Shown here: one piece after another, positions 1 through 9,645 of the stretch | Numbering within the stretch: the stretch's first letter is position 1 | Layout of the letters: each line of letters starts with the position of its first letter | Assembly (NCBI GenBank): GCA_964435115.1 | Contig: CAYSYM010000004.1 | Coordinates: forward strand, 1 to 64,000 | Direction of reading: 5' to 3' | Length of the DNA stretch: 64,000 nt | Source of the DNA: CAYSYM01 sp964435115 | GTDB taxonomy: Bacteria > Chloroflexota > UBA6077 > CF-72 | Notes under the pieces: generated by a model | Told to the model about the DNA's origin: nothing | The model's database searches: none | The model's input: only the letters and a program-made list of their open reading frames with translations | Translations under genes and position numbers: made by a program

Positions 1-500
1 CCGTTGGTGATCCAGCTCTTGGTGCCGTTGAGGACCCAGCCGCTGCCGTCGCGGCGGGCCGTCGTGCTCATGTTCGCGGCGTCAGAGCCAGAGCTCGGCT
101 CGCTCAGGCAGTAGGCGCCGATGTAGCGGCCGGTCGCCAGGTTGGGCAGGTGCAGCCGCTTCTGCTCGTCCGTCCCGAAGCGGAGGATCGGGTCGCAGAC
201 GAGCGAGTTGTTGACCGACATGATGACCGAGTGCGACGCGCACGCCCACGACACCTCCTCCATGGCGAGCACGTAGTCGAGGGTGCTCGCGCCGGCACCG
301 CCATACTCTTCCGGGACCACCAGCCCCAGCAGGCCCAGCCCGGCCATCTTGGCGACGTTCTCCCGCGGGAAGCGCTCCGCCTCGTCGTACCCGTGCGCGG
401 TGGGCACGATCTCGCGCTCGGCGAACTCGCGCACCGTGCGCTTGAACAGCTCCTGGTCCTCAGTCAGGCCATACGGGCCGGGCCAGGAAGAAACAGCCAT
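1..500 (-). CDS. acyl-CoA dehydrogenase, N-terminal part (cut by window edge)
   Basis: An FAD enzyme that would oxidise acyl-CoA to enoyl-CoA in beta-oxidation. Reading from the ATG at 500-498, 166 codons are present. They show the helical N-terminal domain (LTEDQELFKRTVREFAE), the GLLGLVVPEEYGG segment and the flavin-side motif YCLSEPSSGSDAA followed by GTKSWITN, all typical of the family; the C-terminal half with the catalytic base lies outside the window. Its ATG overlaps the thiolase TGA as ATGA, so it is the third gene of a minus-strand beta-oxidation operon and is probably translationally coupled. Family membership is clear; chain-length specificity cannot be judged. Confidence 0.9.
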   Translation of the reverse strand, partial: MAVSSWPGPYGLTEDQELFKRTVREFAEREIVPTAHGYDEAERFPRENVAKMAGLGLLGLVVPEEYGGAGASTLDYVLAMEEVSWACASHSVIMSVNNSLVCDPILRFGTDEQKRLHLPNLATGRYIGAYCLSEPSSGSDAANMSTTARRDGSGWVLNGTKSWITN

Positions 501-1705
501 CACTCGACCATCTCGAAGGCCATGGCGACGGCGCCGCCGCCGCCGTGGCAGAGCCCGGCGATGCCGCGGCGCTGGCCGCGCGCCCTCAGGGCGTGGAGCA
601 GCGTGACCACCAGCCGAGCCCCGGTGGCGCCCAGCGGATGGCCGAGTGCGATCGCGCCGCCGTTGACGTTGACCCGCTCCCAGTCCCAGCCGAGCGCCTT
701 GCCGTTGGCCACGATCTGCGCGGCGAAGGCCTCGTTGATCTCCAGCAGGTCCCAGTCCGCGAGCCGCGTTGCGGTCCGCTCCAGCAGCTTCTTCAGCGCT
801 AGCTCGGGCGCTTCGAACAGCCACAGCGGATCGGTGGCGGCGCTGGCGTAGCCGACGATCCGCGCCAGCGGTGTCAGTCCGTGCGCGGACACCTGGTCGT
901 CGCCTGCCACCACCACGGCCGCCGCGCCATCGGTGAACCCCGGGGCGTTGCCCGCCGTGACCGTGCCGCTCGGCGTGAACGCCGGCTGGAGTTTGGCGAG
1001 CACCTCGATCGAGGTGTCAGCGCGCGGGCCCTCGTCCGCCTCCACCGTCGTGATCGACCCCTTCTTGCCCGGCACCTCGACCGGCACGATCTCTGCCTTG
1101 AAGCGGCCCTCGCGCGCGGCGGCCACGGCACGCTGGTGGCTGCGCAGCGAGAACTCGTCTTGCTCCTGCCGGGTGATGCCCCGCTTCTCGGCGATCGCCT
1201 CGGCGCTCATGCCCATGTGGTGGTCGTCCCACGGCGACCAGAGACCGTCGAAGACGGTCGCGTCCTGCACCTGGACGGGCCCCATGCGGTAGCCGAAGCG
1301 TGCCCGGGGCAGGAGGTGGGGGCCGAGACTCATGCTCTCCATGCCGCCCGCGACGACGAGCGTGGCGTCGCCGGCGCGAATGGCGTGCGCCGCCTGGTTG
1401 ATCGCCTCCAGGCCCGAGGCGCACACCTTGTTCACCGTGGTCGCGTTGGCCGAGGTGGGGAGCCCGGCGAAGATCGACGCCTGCCGGGCTGGCGCCTGGC
1501 CCGCGCCCGCCTGGATCACCTGGCCCATGATCACCTCGTCGACCGCCCGCCCGTCAACGCGCGCCCGTTCCACGGCGGCCCGAATGGCGGCGCCCCCTAG
1601 CTCCGTAGCCGGGATGCCGGCGAGCGCACCCATGAACTTGCCGATTGGGGTGCGGGCAGCCCCGACGATGTAGACGCCGTCTCCGCGCCCGTTGTGTGTT
1701 GTCAC
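500..1705 (-). CDS. thiolase (acetyl-CoA acetyltransferase family)
   Basis: Cleaves 3-ketoacyl-CoA, or condenses two acetyl-CoA, in the cytosol. The 401-residue length is normal. The nucleophilic cysteine is Cys95 in NKVCASGLEA, the NEAF motif is at about 324-327, GHPLGATGAR carries His356, and the second catalytic cysteine is Cys386 in LCHGGGGAVA. The start is GTG at 1705-1703, chosen because GGAGG lies 7 nt upstream. It sits between two acyl-CoA dehydrogenase genes on the same strand; about 220 bp of repeat-bearing sequence separates it from the upstream one, and its stop overlaps the next gene's start. Biosynthetic and degradative thiolases cannot be separated by eye; the neighbours favour degradation. 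Confidence 0.93.
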   Translation of the reverse strand: MTTHNGRGDGVYIVGAARTPIGKFMGALAGIPATELGGAAIRAAVERARVDGRAVDEVIMGQVIQAGAGQAPARQASIFAGLPTSANATTVNKVCASGLEAINQAAHAIRAGDATLVVAGGMESMSLGPHLLPRARFGYRMGPVQVQDATVFDGLWSPWDDHHMGMSAEAIAEKRGITRQEQDEFSLRSHQRAVAAAREGRFKAEIVPVEVPGKKGSITTVEADEGPRADTSIEVLAKLQPAFTPSGTVTAGNAPGFTDGAAAVVVAGDDQVSAHGLTPLARIVGYASAATDPLWLFEAPELALKKLLERTATRLADWDLLEINEAFAAQIVANGKALGWDWERVNVNGGAIALGHPLGATGARLVVTLLHALRARGQRRGIAGLCHGGGGAVAMAFEMVE

Positions 1706-1879
1706 CCTCTACCCTCCGATCCTGCCTCTCGCTCACTCCTCAGCCATCGGCCGCCAGCCACCGCGCGAGCCGGGGATGAGGCATTGGAACGCGAAGCACC
1801 TCCTTCCTCACCTTCCAGATACCCGCTGATCGCCGACTGCTGCCCGCTGCGTTCTGTTCTCCGCCGCCTGATCCACCAC

Positions 1880-1924
1880 CCCATACCCAACACTCGAGGC
1901 CCAATACCCGACACCCAATACCCG
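1880..1924. repeat. degenerate short repeat, CCCAATACCCGACA-type words
   Basis: Between the thiolase and acyl-CoA dehydrogenase genes the plus strand carries repeated words of the form CCCAATACCC, GACACCCAATACCC and CCCAACACTC, running up to the dehydrogenase stop codon. The reverse complement (GGGTATTGGGTGTCGGG-like) matches words found at 9646-9789 and inside carA at 17411-17460, so it appears to belong to a dispersed family. No coding potential is seen here. Confidence 0.6.
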
Positions 1925-3085
1925 TCACACGTCCAGCCCCATGCGCCGCGCGATGACCAGCTTGAGGATCTCGCTCGTCCCCTCGCCAATGGTCAGGATC
2001 TTCGCGTCGCGGTAGAAGCGTGGGACGGGCGACTCCTCAATGTAGCCGTAGCCGCCGTGAACCTGCACGGCCACACTGGCAGCCTTGACCGCGACCTCGC
2101 TCGCGAAGAGCTTGGCCTGCGCGGCCTGCTCGGTGTACGAGCGGCCGGCGTCCTTCAGCGCGGCGGCCCGGTACACCAGCGCTCGGGCGGCCTCGATCTC
2201 GGTCTTCAGCTCGGCGAGCTGGAACGCGACCGCCTGAAACCGGCCGATGGGCTGGCCGAACGCGCAGCGCTGCCTGGCCCACTTGATGGCGTGCTCTAGC
2301 GCGCCCTGTGCCAGCCCGACCCCCATGGCGCCGACGCCGACGCGGCCGCCGTCGAGCGTGGCCAGGAACTGGCGCGCGCCCGCGCCGCGCGCCCCCAGCA
2401 GGTTGGCTGCCGGCACGCGGCAGTCCTGGTAGACGAGCTCGCGCGTGTCCGAGGCGTGCCAGCCCAGCTTGTGGTACGGCCGCTGTGGCTCGAAGCCGGG
2501 CGCATCCACCGGGACGATGATCATGCTGATCTCGGGTCGGCCCAGGGCGCGCTCGCCCGTCACCGCCGTGGTGATGGCGAAGGCGCTCAATTCCGTGCCG
2601 GCGTTGGTGATGTACGCCTTCGTGCCGTTGATGACCCACGCGCCGTCTTCCAGGCGGGCGGTCGTCTGGACCGCCTGGACGTCTGACCCAGTGCCCGGCT
2701 CAGTGTTGGCGAAGGCGCCAAGCGCCTTGCCCTGGGCGAGCGGCACCAGCCACCGCTGCTTCTGTTCCTCCGTGCCAAACGCGAGGAGGGGGGCTCCGCC
2801 GAGCGACACGTTGGCCGCCACCGTGATCGCGATGGAGGAATCGACGCGCGCCAGCTCCTCGATGGCGATCGCCAGTGAGAGCGAGCCCGCGCCGAGCCCT
2901 GCGTACTGCTCCGGGAACGCCAGGCCCATAACGCCGAGCTCGCCAAGCTGGCGGATGGTCGCGGTTGGGAAGGTACTCTCCCGGTCCCACTCCGCCGCGC
3001 GTGGCTCGATCTCCCCCTCCGCGAACTCGCGAATGGTGGCGCGCAGGGCCCGCTGGTCGTCGGATAGGTCTAGGGCGAAGTCCAC
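1925..3085 (-). CDS. acyl-CoA dehydrogenase
   Basis: An FAD-dependent acyl-CoA oxidising enzyme of beta-oxidation, passing electrons to ETF. The 386-residue length is typical. The order is as expected: N-terminal helical domain (1-120), beta domain with ANTEPGTGSDVQA (126-139) and INGTKAYITNAG (152-163), and C-terminal helical domain with RQRCAFGQPIG, QVHGGYGYIE and the terminal IGEGTSEI in which Glu368 is the likely catalytic base, as in short- and medium-chain enzymes. The start is GTG at 3085-3083, supported by GGGGAG 5 nt upstream; an open frame continues further upstream but has no family similarity. First gene of the beta-oxidation cluster. Confidence 0.92.
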   Translation of the reverse strand: MDFALDLSDDQRALRATIREFAEGEIEPRAAEWDRESTFPTATIRQLGELGVMGLAFPEQYAGLGAGSLSLAIAIEELARVDSSIAITVAANVSLGGAPLLAFGTEEQKQRWLVPLAQGKALGAFANTEPGTGSDVQAVQTTARLEDGAWVINGTKAYITNAGTELSAFAITTAVTGERALGRPEISMIIVPVDAPGFEPQRPYHKLGWHASDTRELVYQDCRVPAANLLGARGAGARQFLATLDGGRVGVGAMGVGLAQGALEHAIKWARQRCAFGQPIGRFQAVAFQLAELKTEIEAARALVYRAAALKDAGRSYTEQAAQAKLFASEVAVKAASVAVQVHGGYGYIEESPVPRFYRDAKILTIGEGTSEILKLVIARRMGLDV

Positions 3086-3195
3086 GCTGACTCCCCGGCG
3101 CCGCCACGTCCCGCGTCCACCCGAGGGCGCCGCGAGCGGGAAGGCAGCCTGGATCGATTGTAGAGGAGAGCCAGCACGGCGCCCGGCGGGCGGGG

Positions 3196-4271
3196 CTAGC
3201 CGGGTTGCGAGCCTGGCCAGGCGGCCAGCGCCTTTTGCCAGCCCTCGATGGCGCCATCGCGGAAGACGACCACCCCCTCCGTCTGAGCGCGGCGTTCCAC
3301 CGTGGGCGTGGCACGGTCGCCAGCCACGGCGGGCAGCGCCCGCAGGCCGGCCTCGCGCAGGGCGCGGGCACGCTGGACGGCGCGCTCCAGGTCGGTGCGG
3401 TCGATGGTGGCGGAGATCTCCACCACCAGCCAGACCTCTTCGGGCACGGCCGCAGTGCGCACGAGCCCCTGCACGATCAGGTCTGCCTGCAGCAGGTCCA
3501 GGCGTGCGCCGGCAGGCAGGGCTGCCTCGTACTGGTCCACGACGGTGCTGGGGCTGAGCACGCGCAGGTGTCGGAGGAGCGGGCCGAAGTAGGCGCTCGC
3601 CCGCTCGCGATAGCGCCACTCCAGGAAGTAGCCGCGGAACTCGCCCCGCAGATCGCTGAGGCGCTGGTCGGTGCGGCGCTGGGCCTCGACAAGGCTCTCC
3701 ACCTGCAGCACCAGTCGGTCCACCCGGATGGTGAGTTGAGCCAGCTCGCGCTCGGTGCGCGCCTGGGCGGCGGCCAGCTCCTCCACCCGCGCCTCGATCC
3801 GCGCCTGGGCGGCGGCCAGCTCCTCCACCCGCGCCTCGGTGCGCGCCTGGGCGGCGGCCAGCTCCTCCACCCGCGCCTCGGTNNNNNNNNNNNNNNNNNN
3901 NNNNNNNNNNNNNNNNNNNNNNNNNNNNNNNNNNNNNNNNNNNNNNNNNNNNNNNNNNNNNNNNNNNNNNNNNNNNNNNNNNCCCGCGCCTCGGTGCGCG
4001 CCTGGGCGGCGGCCAGCTCCTCCACCCGCGCCTCGGTGCGCGCCTGGGCGGCGGCCAGCTCCTCCACCCGCGCCTCGGTCCGCGCCTGGGCGGCGGCCAG
4101 CTCCTCCACCCGCGCCTCGGTGCGCGCCTGGGCCGCGGCGAGCTCCCTCACCAGGGCAGGGAGGGCCAGCAGCTCCTCGGTGAGCACCTCTCGGCGGAGG
4201 GCGGCACGCCACTCCGGCCGCTGCTCCAGCAGGCGGAGGAGGTCCTGGATGTCCTCGGCGGCGAAGGGCAT
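3196..4271 (-). CDS. coiled-coil protein with PD-(D/E)XK-like C-terminal domain, interrupted by assembly gap
   Basis: The gene reads from ATG 4271 (GGTGGAG 6 nt upstream) through a short helical N-terminus into a perfect 14-residue repeat, TEARVEELAAAQAR, which is two heptads and predicts a long coiled coil. After the 100-N gap the repeats continue and lead into a C-terminal domain (YFGPLLRHLRVLSP...LDLLQADLIVQGL...VWLVVEISATIDRTDLERAVQRA). The D...EIS pattern resembles the restriction-endonuclease-like fold of DUF3782-type proteins, with Ser where Lys is usual; that assignment is inference. The reading frames on the two sides of the gap differ only because the gap length is arbitrary. Cytosolic; function unknown. 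Confidence 0.7.
3757..4121 (-). repeat. 42-bp tandem repeat encoding 14-residue coiled-coil units
   Basis: Three complete 42-bp units lie left of the gap (3757-3798, 3799-3840, 3841-3882). To the right lie a 13-nt partial unit (3983-3995) and three more units (3996-4121), followed by a degenerate copy. Units are almost identical at the DNA level, indicating recent expansion or conversion, and each adds 14 residues in frame. The assembly broke inside the array. Confidence 0.93.
3883..3982. other. assembly gap (100 N)
   Basis: Exactly 100 undetermined bases, the conventional placeholder for a scaffold gap of unknown size. It falls inside the 42-bp tandem repeat, and the repeat phase of the two flanks shows that 29 + 42k bases are really missing. 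Confidence 0.99.
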
Positions 4272-4343
4272 GGCGAACTCCACCAATATCATAGGGCCCA
4301 CCAGAAGTGGCGCGCCCTGAGGGTCAGCGCTGAGTAGTGACCC

Positions 4344-5741
4344 TTACCCGTACGCTACTGGAGCCCCGCTTCGCTCGCTGCCGGAGCGCGCAGCAGGCAG
4401 CGGGGGCATGCCGTCCGGGCTGGGCTCGGGCGCTGGGCCGAGCGTGAAGAAGAAGGTGGCCCCCCGCCCTGGCGCCGCCTCGGCCCAGATCTGCCCCCCG
4501 TGCCGTCGGACGATCCGCTGCACCAGCGCCAGCCCCACCCCGGTCCCATCGAACCCGTCGCTGCCAGGCAGGCGCTGGAAGGCCCCGAAGAGCGGGCCCG
4601 CGTCCTGCATCGAGAAGCCCACACCGTTGTCGCGCACGTAGTAGACTGCCTCGCCCCGGTCCTCGCGGCAGCCCACCTCGACGCGCACGCGCGCCCGCGG
4701 GCGGGCGAACTTCAGGGCGTTGCCCAGCAGGTTGGCGAAGACCTGCCGCAGCAGGGTGGCGTCCGCCTGGGCGGACGGCAGCTGCCGTAGCGCCAGCTCC
4801 GGCTGGGCTGCCGGCGCGGTCTCGGCCTCCTCGATCAGGTCGGCCCAGACCTGGCGAACGAGGTCGGCCACCGCCACGGGCTGGCGGCGCAGTGGCTGCT
4901 GGTTGGCTCGCGAGAGGGCCAGCAGGCCGTCCAGCACGCGGCCGATCTGCGCGATGCGGTCTTGCATGCGCCGCAGCGCCACCACTGCGTCGGCCGGCAG
5001 GCCCCCGGCGTGCTTCTGGAGGAGGATCTGCGTGTAGCCGCTGAGCGCCTGCAAGGGGTTGCGCAGATCGTGGGAGACGGAGGCGTTGAAGGCCTCGAGA
5101 TCCTGGATGGCGGCGGCCAGCGCCGCCGTTCGCTCCCGCACCCGCTCCTCTAGCGCGGCGTTGAGCGCACGCACCTCCTGCTCCCGCGCCTGCGCGGCGC
5201 GGTACAGGCGGGCGTGCTCGATGGCCTGCGCTGCCTGGGTCGCCAGGACCTCGACCAGCTGCAGGTCCGCCGCGCGGTAGGTGACAGGCGTGACGTGCTC
5301 CAGCAGCAGGTGGCCGACGACCTGGCCGCGGCGGCGCATGGGGACGGCGAGGAGGGTGCCACCGGGCGCGGTCGGGTGGGGCGCGGCCACGGGCGTCTCC
5401 CGGGCCCGCTCCAGCAGGGCGGGGACGAAGGGCCTGGCCGAGGGCAACCCCGCCCGGCCGCAGAGGCCTGCCACCGCGCACGCCTGGCAGGTGGCCTGCA
5501 GCGCGCCAGGCGGCACGTCGGTGAGCACCGGACAGACGATGTCGCCGCCCGCGCCCCGCTGGTAGATCAAGGCGGTATCGGCACCGAGGAGCTGGCGCGC
5601 GCCCTCGATCACGGCGCCAAGCACGGACTCGAGCTGGAGCTCCTCATTCACCCGCGCGAGCAGCTCCAGCAAGCGCTGCAGCCGCCCGTCATCGGCCAAC
5701 AAGGTGGCGGAACCCCCAGGACTGTCCGCTAGAAGGATCAT
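4344..5741 (-). CDS. soluble GAF-domain sensor histidine kinase with four-cysteine cluster
   Basis: A cytosolic two-component sensor of 465 residues with no membrane segment. A GAF domain covers about 20-180, a coiled coil 180-215, then HisKA with the phospho-acceptor His224 (SVSHDLRNPLQ) and HATPase_c with the N box (FANLLGNALKF, 335-345), G1 (DNGVGF, 371-376) and G2 (DGTGVGLALV, 398-407). The kinase core resembles bacteriophytochrome-type kinases. The GAF domain has Cys70, Cys85, Cys88 and Cys94 in a pattern that suggests a metal or Fe-S site; this is inference. The start is ATG 5741, with GGGAGG 4 nt upstream. No response regulator gene is adjacent, so it is an orphan kinase. Its signal is unknown. 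Confidence 0.9.
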   Translation of the reverse strand: MILLADSPGGSATLLADDGRLQRLLELLARVNEELQLESVLGAVIEGARQLLGADTALIYQRGAGGDIVCPVLTDVPPGALQATCQACAVAGLCGRAGLPSARPFVPALLERARETPVAAPHPTAPGGTLLAVPMRRRGQVVGHLLLEHVTPVTYRAADLQLVEVLATQAAQAIEHARLYRAAQAREQEVRALNAALEERVRERTAALAAAIQDLEAFNASVSHDLRNPLQALSGYTQILLQKHAGGLPADAVVALRRMQDRIAQIGRVLDGLLALSRANQQPLRRQPVAVADLVRQVWADLIEEAETAPAAQPELALRQLPSAQADATLLRQVFANLLGNALKFARPRARVRVEVGCREDRGEAVYYVRDNGVGFSMQDAGPLFGAFQRLPGSDGFDGTGVGLALVQRIVRRHGGQIWAEAAPGRGATFFFTLGPAPEPSPDGMPPLPAARSGSERSGAPVAYG

Positions 5742-6169
5742 TGCACCTCCCGTGAGCGCATCCCGCTCCCTTGTTCCCCCCGTTGGGGCGAACCGCGACG
5801 GAGCATACACTCCCGGGACCCCCTGTGACCGCCAGCAGACACGGCCGTAATAAGTACCGACACAAGCGTAACAATTCAGGTGCGCGCCGGCGCGGCTGGT
5901 CGGGTGGCTCCTGGCGGACGCACCCGGCCGCGCAGCTGCGGACCGCCTTCGGACTGCCGGGCGTGCCCCCTGTACAGCATCGGCCGGCCGCCGCGCTCAG
6001 TTGAGTCCCGGCCGGCACCCACGTCCCCGGGCCTTCGCTGGCTCACCCCCTGGGGGAGGTCGCCCGCCGCGTGACATGGCGTGGGCGCGGGCGCGGAGGG
6101 CTGGGAGGTGGTCGCCCCGAGTACAGTAGGGGCTGCAGTCCGCAGGGCAGGAGCGAGTAAGAGAGCACG
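5742..6169. other. divergent intergenic region
   Basis: About 430 bp between the minus-strand histidine kinase and the plus-strand RodZ-like gene. It must hold both promoters. Open frames here look like GC-rich noise. A TACAGT at 6122-6127 could serve as a -10 box for the RodZ-like gene, but I see no convincing -35, repeat or RNA. Confidence 0.5.
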
Positions 6170-6943
6170 GTGCGCACACTCGGAGAGACGCTGCGCCAGG
6201 CACGCTTGGACAAGGGCGTCTCCCTGGGAGACGCGGCGGCAGACACGCGCATCCGGCGGCAGTACCTGGAAGCGCTCGAAGCTGAAGATGTCGCGAGCCT
6301 GCCGCCGCCGGTCTACACACGCGGCTTGCTGCGGACGTACGCCGAGTACTTGGGGCTCAACCCGCACGTCATGGTGGACCTCTACCAGCCGGTGCCCAAG
6401 CGTGAGGCGAGCCCGCCACTGCGGCCGGCCGTCCCGCGGGTGGCGATCCCGCGGGAGATCCCCCTGCGACCGGTGCTGTACGTGCTGGGCGCGGTCGTCG
6501 GCGTCGTCCTGGTCGTCTGGGCCTGGACCCAGCTCCAGGCGGCGGCCGCGGCGATCCGCGAGCAGCAGGGGATTCCCGCGGTCCGGGCCCCGGGCACGCC
6601 CACGCTGAGGCCCGGGGTGCCCACGCAGCTTCCCATCGCGGTGGCCTCGCCCAGCCCGACGCCGGAGCCGACCCCGGAACCGCCGCCCTCGCCCACGCCC
6701 GTCGTGGACGGCATCCTGGTAGAGTTCCGGACGACGGCGCGGGTTTACGTGGAGGCGGCCGTGGACGGGCGCCAGGTCCTGGCGGAAACGCTGCCAGCCG
6801 GGACGCAGCGGTCGCTGCCGCTGGGCCAGGACGTCGTGGTGATGCGGGTGAGCAGTGGGACGGCCGTGCAGGTGGTCGTGAACGGCCAGGCGCAGGGGGC
6901 GCCTGCCTCGCCAGGGCCAGTGGAGTACACGTGGCGCCGGTGA
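6170..6943 (+). CDS. RodZ-like helix-turn-helix membrane protein
   Basis: A protein of 257 residues with an N-terminal HTH_25 domain (LGETLRQARLDKGVSLGDAAADTRI, then YTRGLLRTYAEYLGL), one transmembrane segment at about 102-120, a Pro/Thr-rich linker at about 140-180 and a C-terminal beta-rich domain of the DUF4115 kind (185-257). This is the RodZ architecture, in which the cytosolic HTH contacts MreB and the outer domain the cell-wall machinery; a cell-shape role is inferred because no mreB is in view. The start is GTG 6170; no strong ribosome site is visible, but the protein starts exactly where the family does. Overlaps rimO by 13 bp. Confidence 0.82.
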   Translation: MRTLGETLRQARLDKGVSLGDAAADTRIRRQYLEALEAEDVASLPPPVYTRGLLRTYAEYLGLNPHVMVDLYQPVPKREASPPLRPAVPRVAIPREIPLRPVLYVLGAVVGVVLVVWAWTQLQAAAAAIREQQGIPAVRAPGTPTLRPGVPTQLPIAVASPSPTPEPTPEPPPSPTPVVDGILVEFRTTARVYVEAAVDGRQVLAETLPAGTQRSLPLGQDVVVMRVSSGTAVQVVVNGQAQGAPASPGPVEYTWRR

Positions 6944-8337
6944 GGCCAGGCGACGAACGCCACGAGCTGGGCGCGGCCGCGACCGGGAAGGCCTTCCACG
7001 TCGTCACGCTGGGGTGCGCCAAGAACACGGTGGACTCCGAGGCGATGGAGCAGCTGCTGCTGGCCGTGGGCTACCGGCGGGCCGGCGATCCGGCGAGTGC
7101 AGACGTGGTGGTGGTGAACACGTGCGGCTTCATCGAGGCTGCCAAGCAGGAGTCGATCGACACGCTGCTGGAGCTTGGCGAGGCGAAGCGGGCGGGGCAG
7201 AAGCTCATCGCCACAGGCTGCCTGGTGGAACGGTACGCGGACGAGCTGGCGAGCGAGCTGCCGGCCATCGACGGCTTCGTGGGCGCGCGCAACTGGTCGG
7301 CGCTGCCCTCCGTGGTGGCCCGCCTGGCTGACGTCCGCGCGCCCGGCTCGTCGCTGGCGCTGATGGCGCTCGCCCCGCCGGGCGAGCTTGACCTGGAGAT
7401 GCTGGCCCGGCGCGCCGCAGGGCCAAGCGCGTACGTGAAGATCTCAGACGGGTGCGACCAGCGCTGCGCCTTCTGCGCGATCCCGCTGATGAAGGGGCGC
7501 CACCGCAGCAAGCCGGCCGCGCTGGTGCTGCGTGAGATCGGGCAGCTCCTCGAGCAGGGAGTGCGTGAGGTCGTGCTCGTCGGCCAGGACACCACGCGCT
7601 ACGGGCACGACCTGGGCGAACGGGACGGGCTGGCGAAGCTGCTGGAGGCGATAGCCGAGCGCTACCCCTCCCTGCCCTGGATCCGCGTCCTGTACGCCTA
7701 CCCGCGCCACGTGACGGAGCGGCTCCTCCAGGTGATGCGAGAGCGGCCCCAGGTGCTGCCGTACGTGGACCTGCCGCTCCAGCACACCCATCCGGGGACA
7801 TTGGCCCGCATGCGCCGGCCCCACCGCGACGTGGACGAGCTGGTGGCCTGGCTGCGCGACCGCGTGCCGGGGCTGGTGCTGCGGACGACCTTCATCGTCG
7901 GCTTTCCCGGTGAGACCGAGGCGGAGTTCGAGCACCTGCTGGAGAGCGTCCAACGGCTGCGGTTTAGCCGCGTGGGCGTGTTCACCTACTCGGACGAGGA
8001 GGGGACGGCGGCGTACGCGCTGCCGGATCGCGTGCCGGCCAGGGTGAAGGAGGCGCGGCGCAGGCGACTCATGGCGGCGGCCAGGGCGGTCACCGCCGAG
8101 GAGAACCGGCGCCTGGTGGGCCAGGAGCTGGAGGTGCTGGTGGAGGGCCAGCCCGAGGCGGGCTCGGCCTGGTACGCGGCGCGGTCGTGCCGCGACGCGC
8201 CCGAGGTGGACGGCCTGGTCCTGGTCAGGGCGCGCGACCTGCCGGTGGGCGAGATCGTCCGGGTGCGAGTGGAGCGGGCGCTGGCGTACGACCTGCTGGC
8301 GCGGCCAGTCGCCGGGTCCAACCGCCGGGTGGCGTAG
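6931..8337 (+). CDS. rimO: ribosomal protein S12 methylthiotransferase RimO
   Basis: A radical-SAM enzyme that adds a methylthio group to an aspartate of ribosomal protein S12. It has 468 residues, with three N-terminal MTTase cysteines (Cys29 in LGCAKNTVDSE, Cys65 in NTCGFI, Cys97 in TGCLVE), the radical-SAM CxxxCxxC at 175-182 (ISDGCDQRCAFC) and a C-terminal TRAM-like domain. The GCAKN and IPLMKGRHRS segments favour RimO over MiaB. The start is GTG 6931, with GGAG 5 nt upstream and overlapping the RodZ-like gene; a second GTG at 6940 forms a GTGA overlap and cannot be excluded. Confidence 0.93.
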   Translation: MAPVRPGDERHELGAAATGKAFHVVTLGCAKNTVDSEAMEQLLLAVGYRRAGDPASADVVVVNTCGFIEAAKQESIDTLLELGEAKRAGQKLIATGCLVERYADELASELPAIDGFVGARNWSALPSVVARLADVRAPGSSLALMALAPPGELDLEMLARRAAGPSAYVKISDGCDQRCAFCAIPLMKGRHRSKPAALVLREIGQLLEQGVREVVLVGQDTTRYGHDLGERDGLAKLLEAIAERYPSLPWIRVLYAYPRHVTERLLQVMRERPQVLPYVDLPLQHTHPGTLARMRRPHRDVDELVAWLRDRVPGLVLRTTFIVGFPGETEAEFEHLLESVQRLRFSRVGVFTYSDEEGTAAYALPDRVPARVKEARRRRLMAAARAVTAEENRRLVGQELEVLVEGQPEAGSAWYAARSCRDAPEVDGLVLVRARDLPVGEIVRVRVERALAYDLLARPVAGSNRRVA

Positions 8338-8486
8338 GCCGGACGGCGGTCGCCGCCCGATCCGGCGACCGGCCTGGCGCGGTATCCTGTGGGGCATCTG
8401 GCGGCTCGGGCTGTCGGATGGCAGGGGCAGGAAGGGGGAGGCCACAGGCGGAGGGGCGGACGAGCCGCCGAGGCGCGGCGGGGTGG

Positions 8487-8514
8487 TTCACGCATCGAAC
8501 AGATGTGCTAGGAT
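8487..8514 (+). promoter_or_regulatory. recA promoter with candidate LexA box in the spacer
   Basis: A -35-like TTCACG (8487-8492) and a -10-like TAGGAT (8509-8514) are 16 nt apart. Between them lies CGAACAGATGTGC (8496-8508), which fits the Gram-positive type SOS box GAAC-N4-GTTC in its left half and partly in its right half (GTGC). Position between -35 and -10 is what a repressor site would need. The match is imperfect, so this is a candidate only. Confidence 0.42.
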
Positions 8515-8573
8515 GGACGCGGTCGCAGGGGTCCATGGCGGCGCCCGAAGGGCACGTGAGGAGAGCGAATTCC

Positions 8574-9635
<1,062 letters not shown>

Positions 9636-9645
9636 CACGGGTCTC

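Noticed and set aside
2445..3557. Plus-strand open frame of 370 codons over the acyl-CoA dehydrogenase
   Set aside because: Antisense shadow; no domain, no ribosome site.
3757..4121. 42-bp array considered as CRISPR or minisatellite outside genes
   Set aside because: Units are contiguous, in frame and encode a coiled coil.
3196..4271. Frame break in the coiled-coil gene considered as a pseudogene
   Set aside because: Repeat phase shows that the missing length restores the frame.
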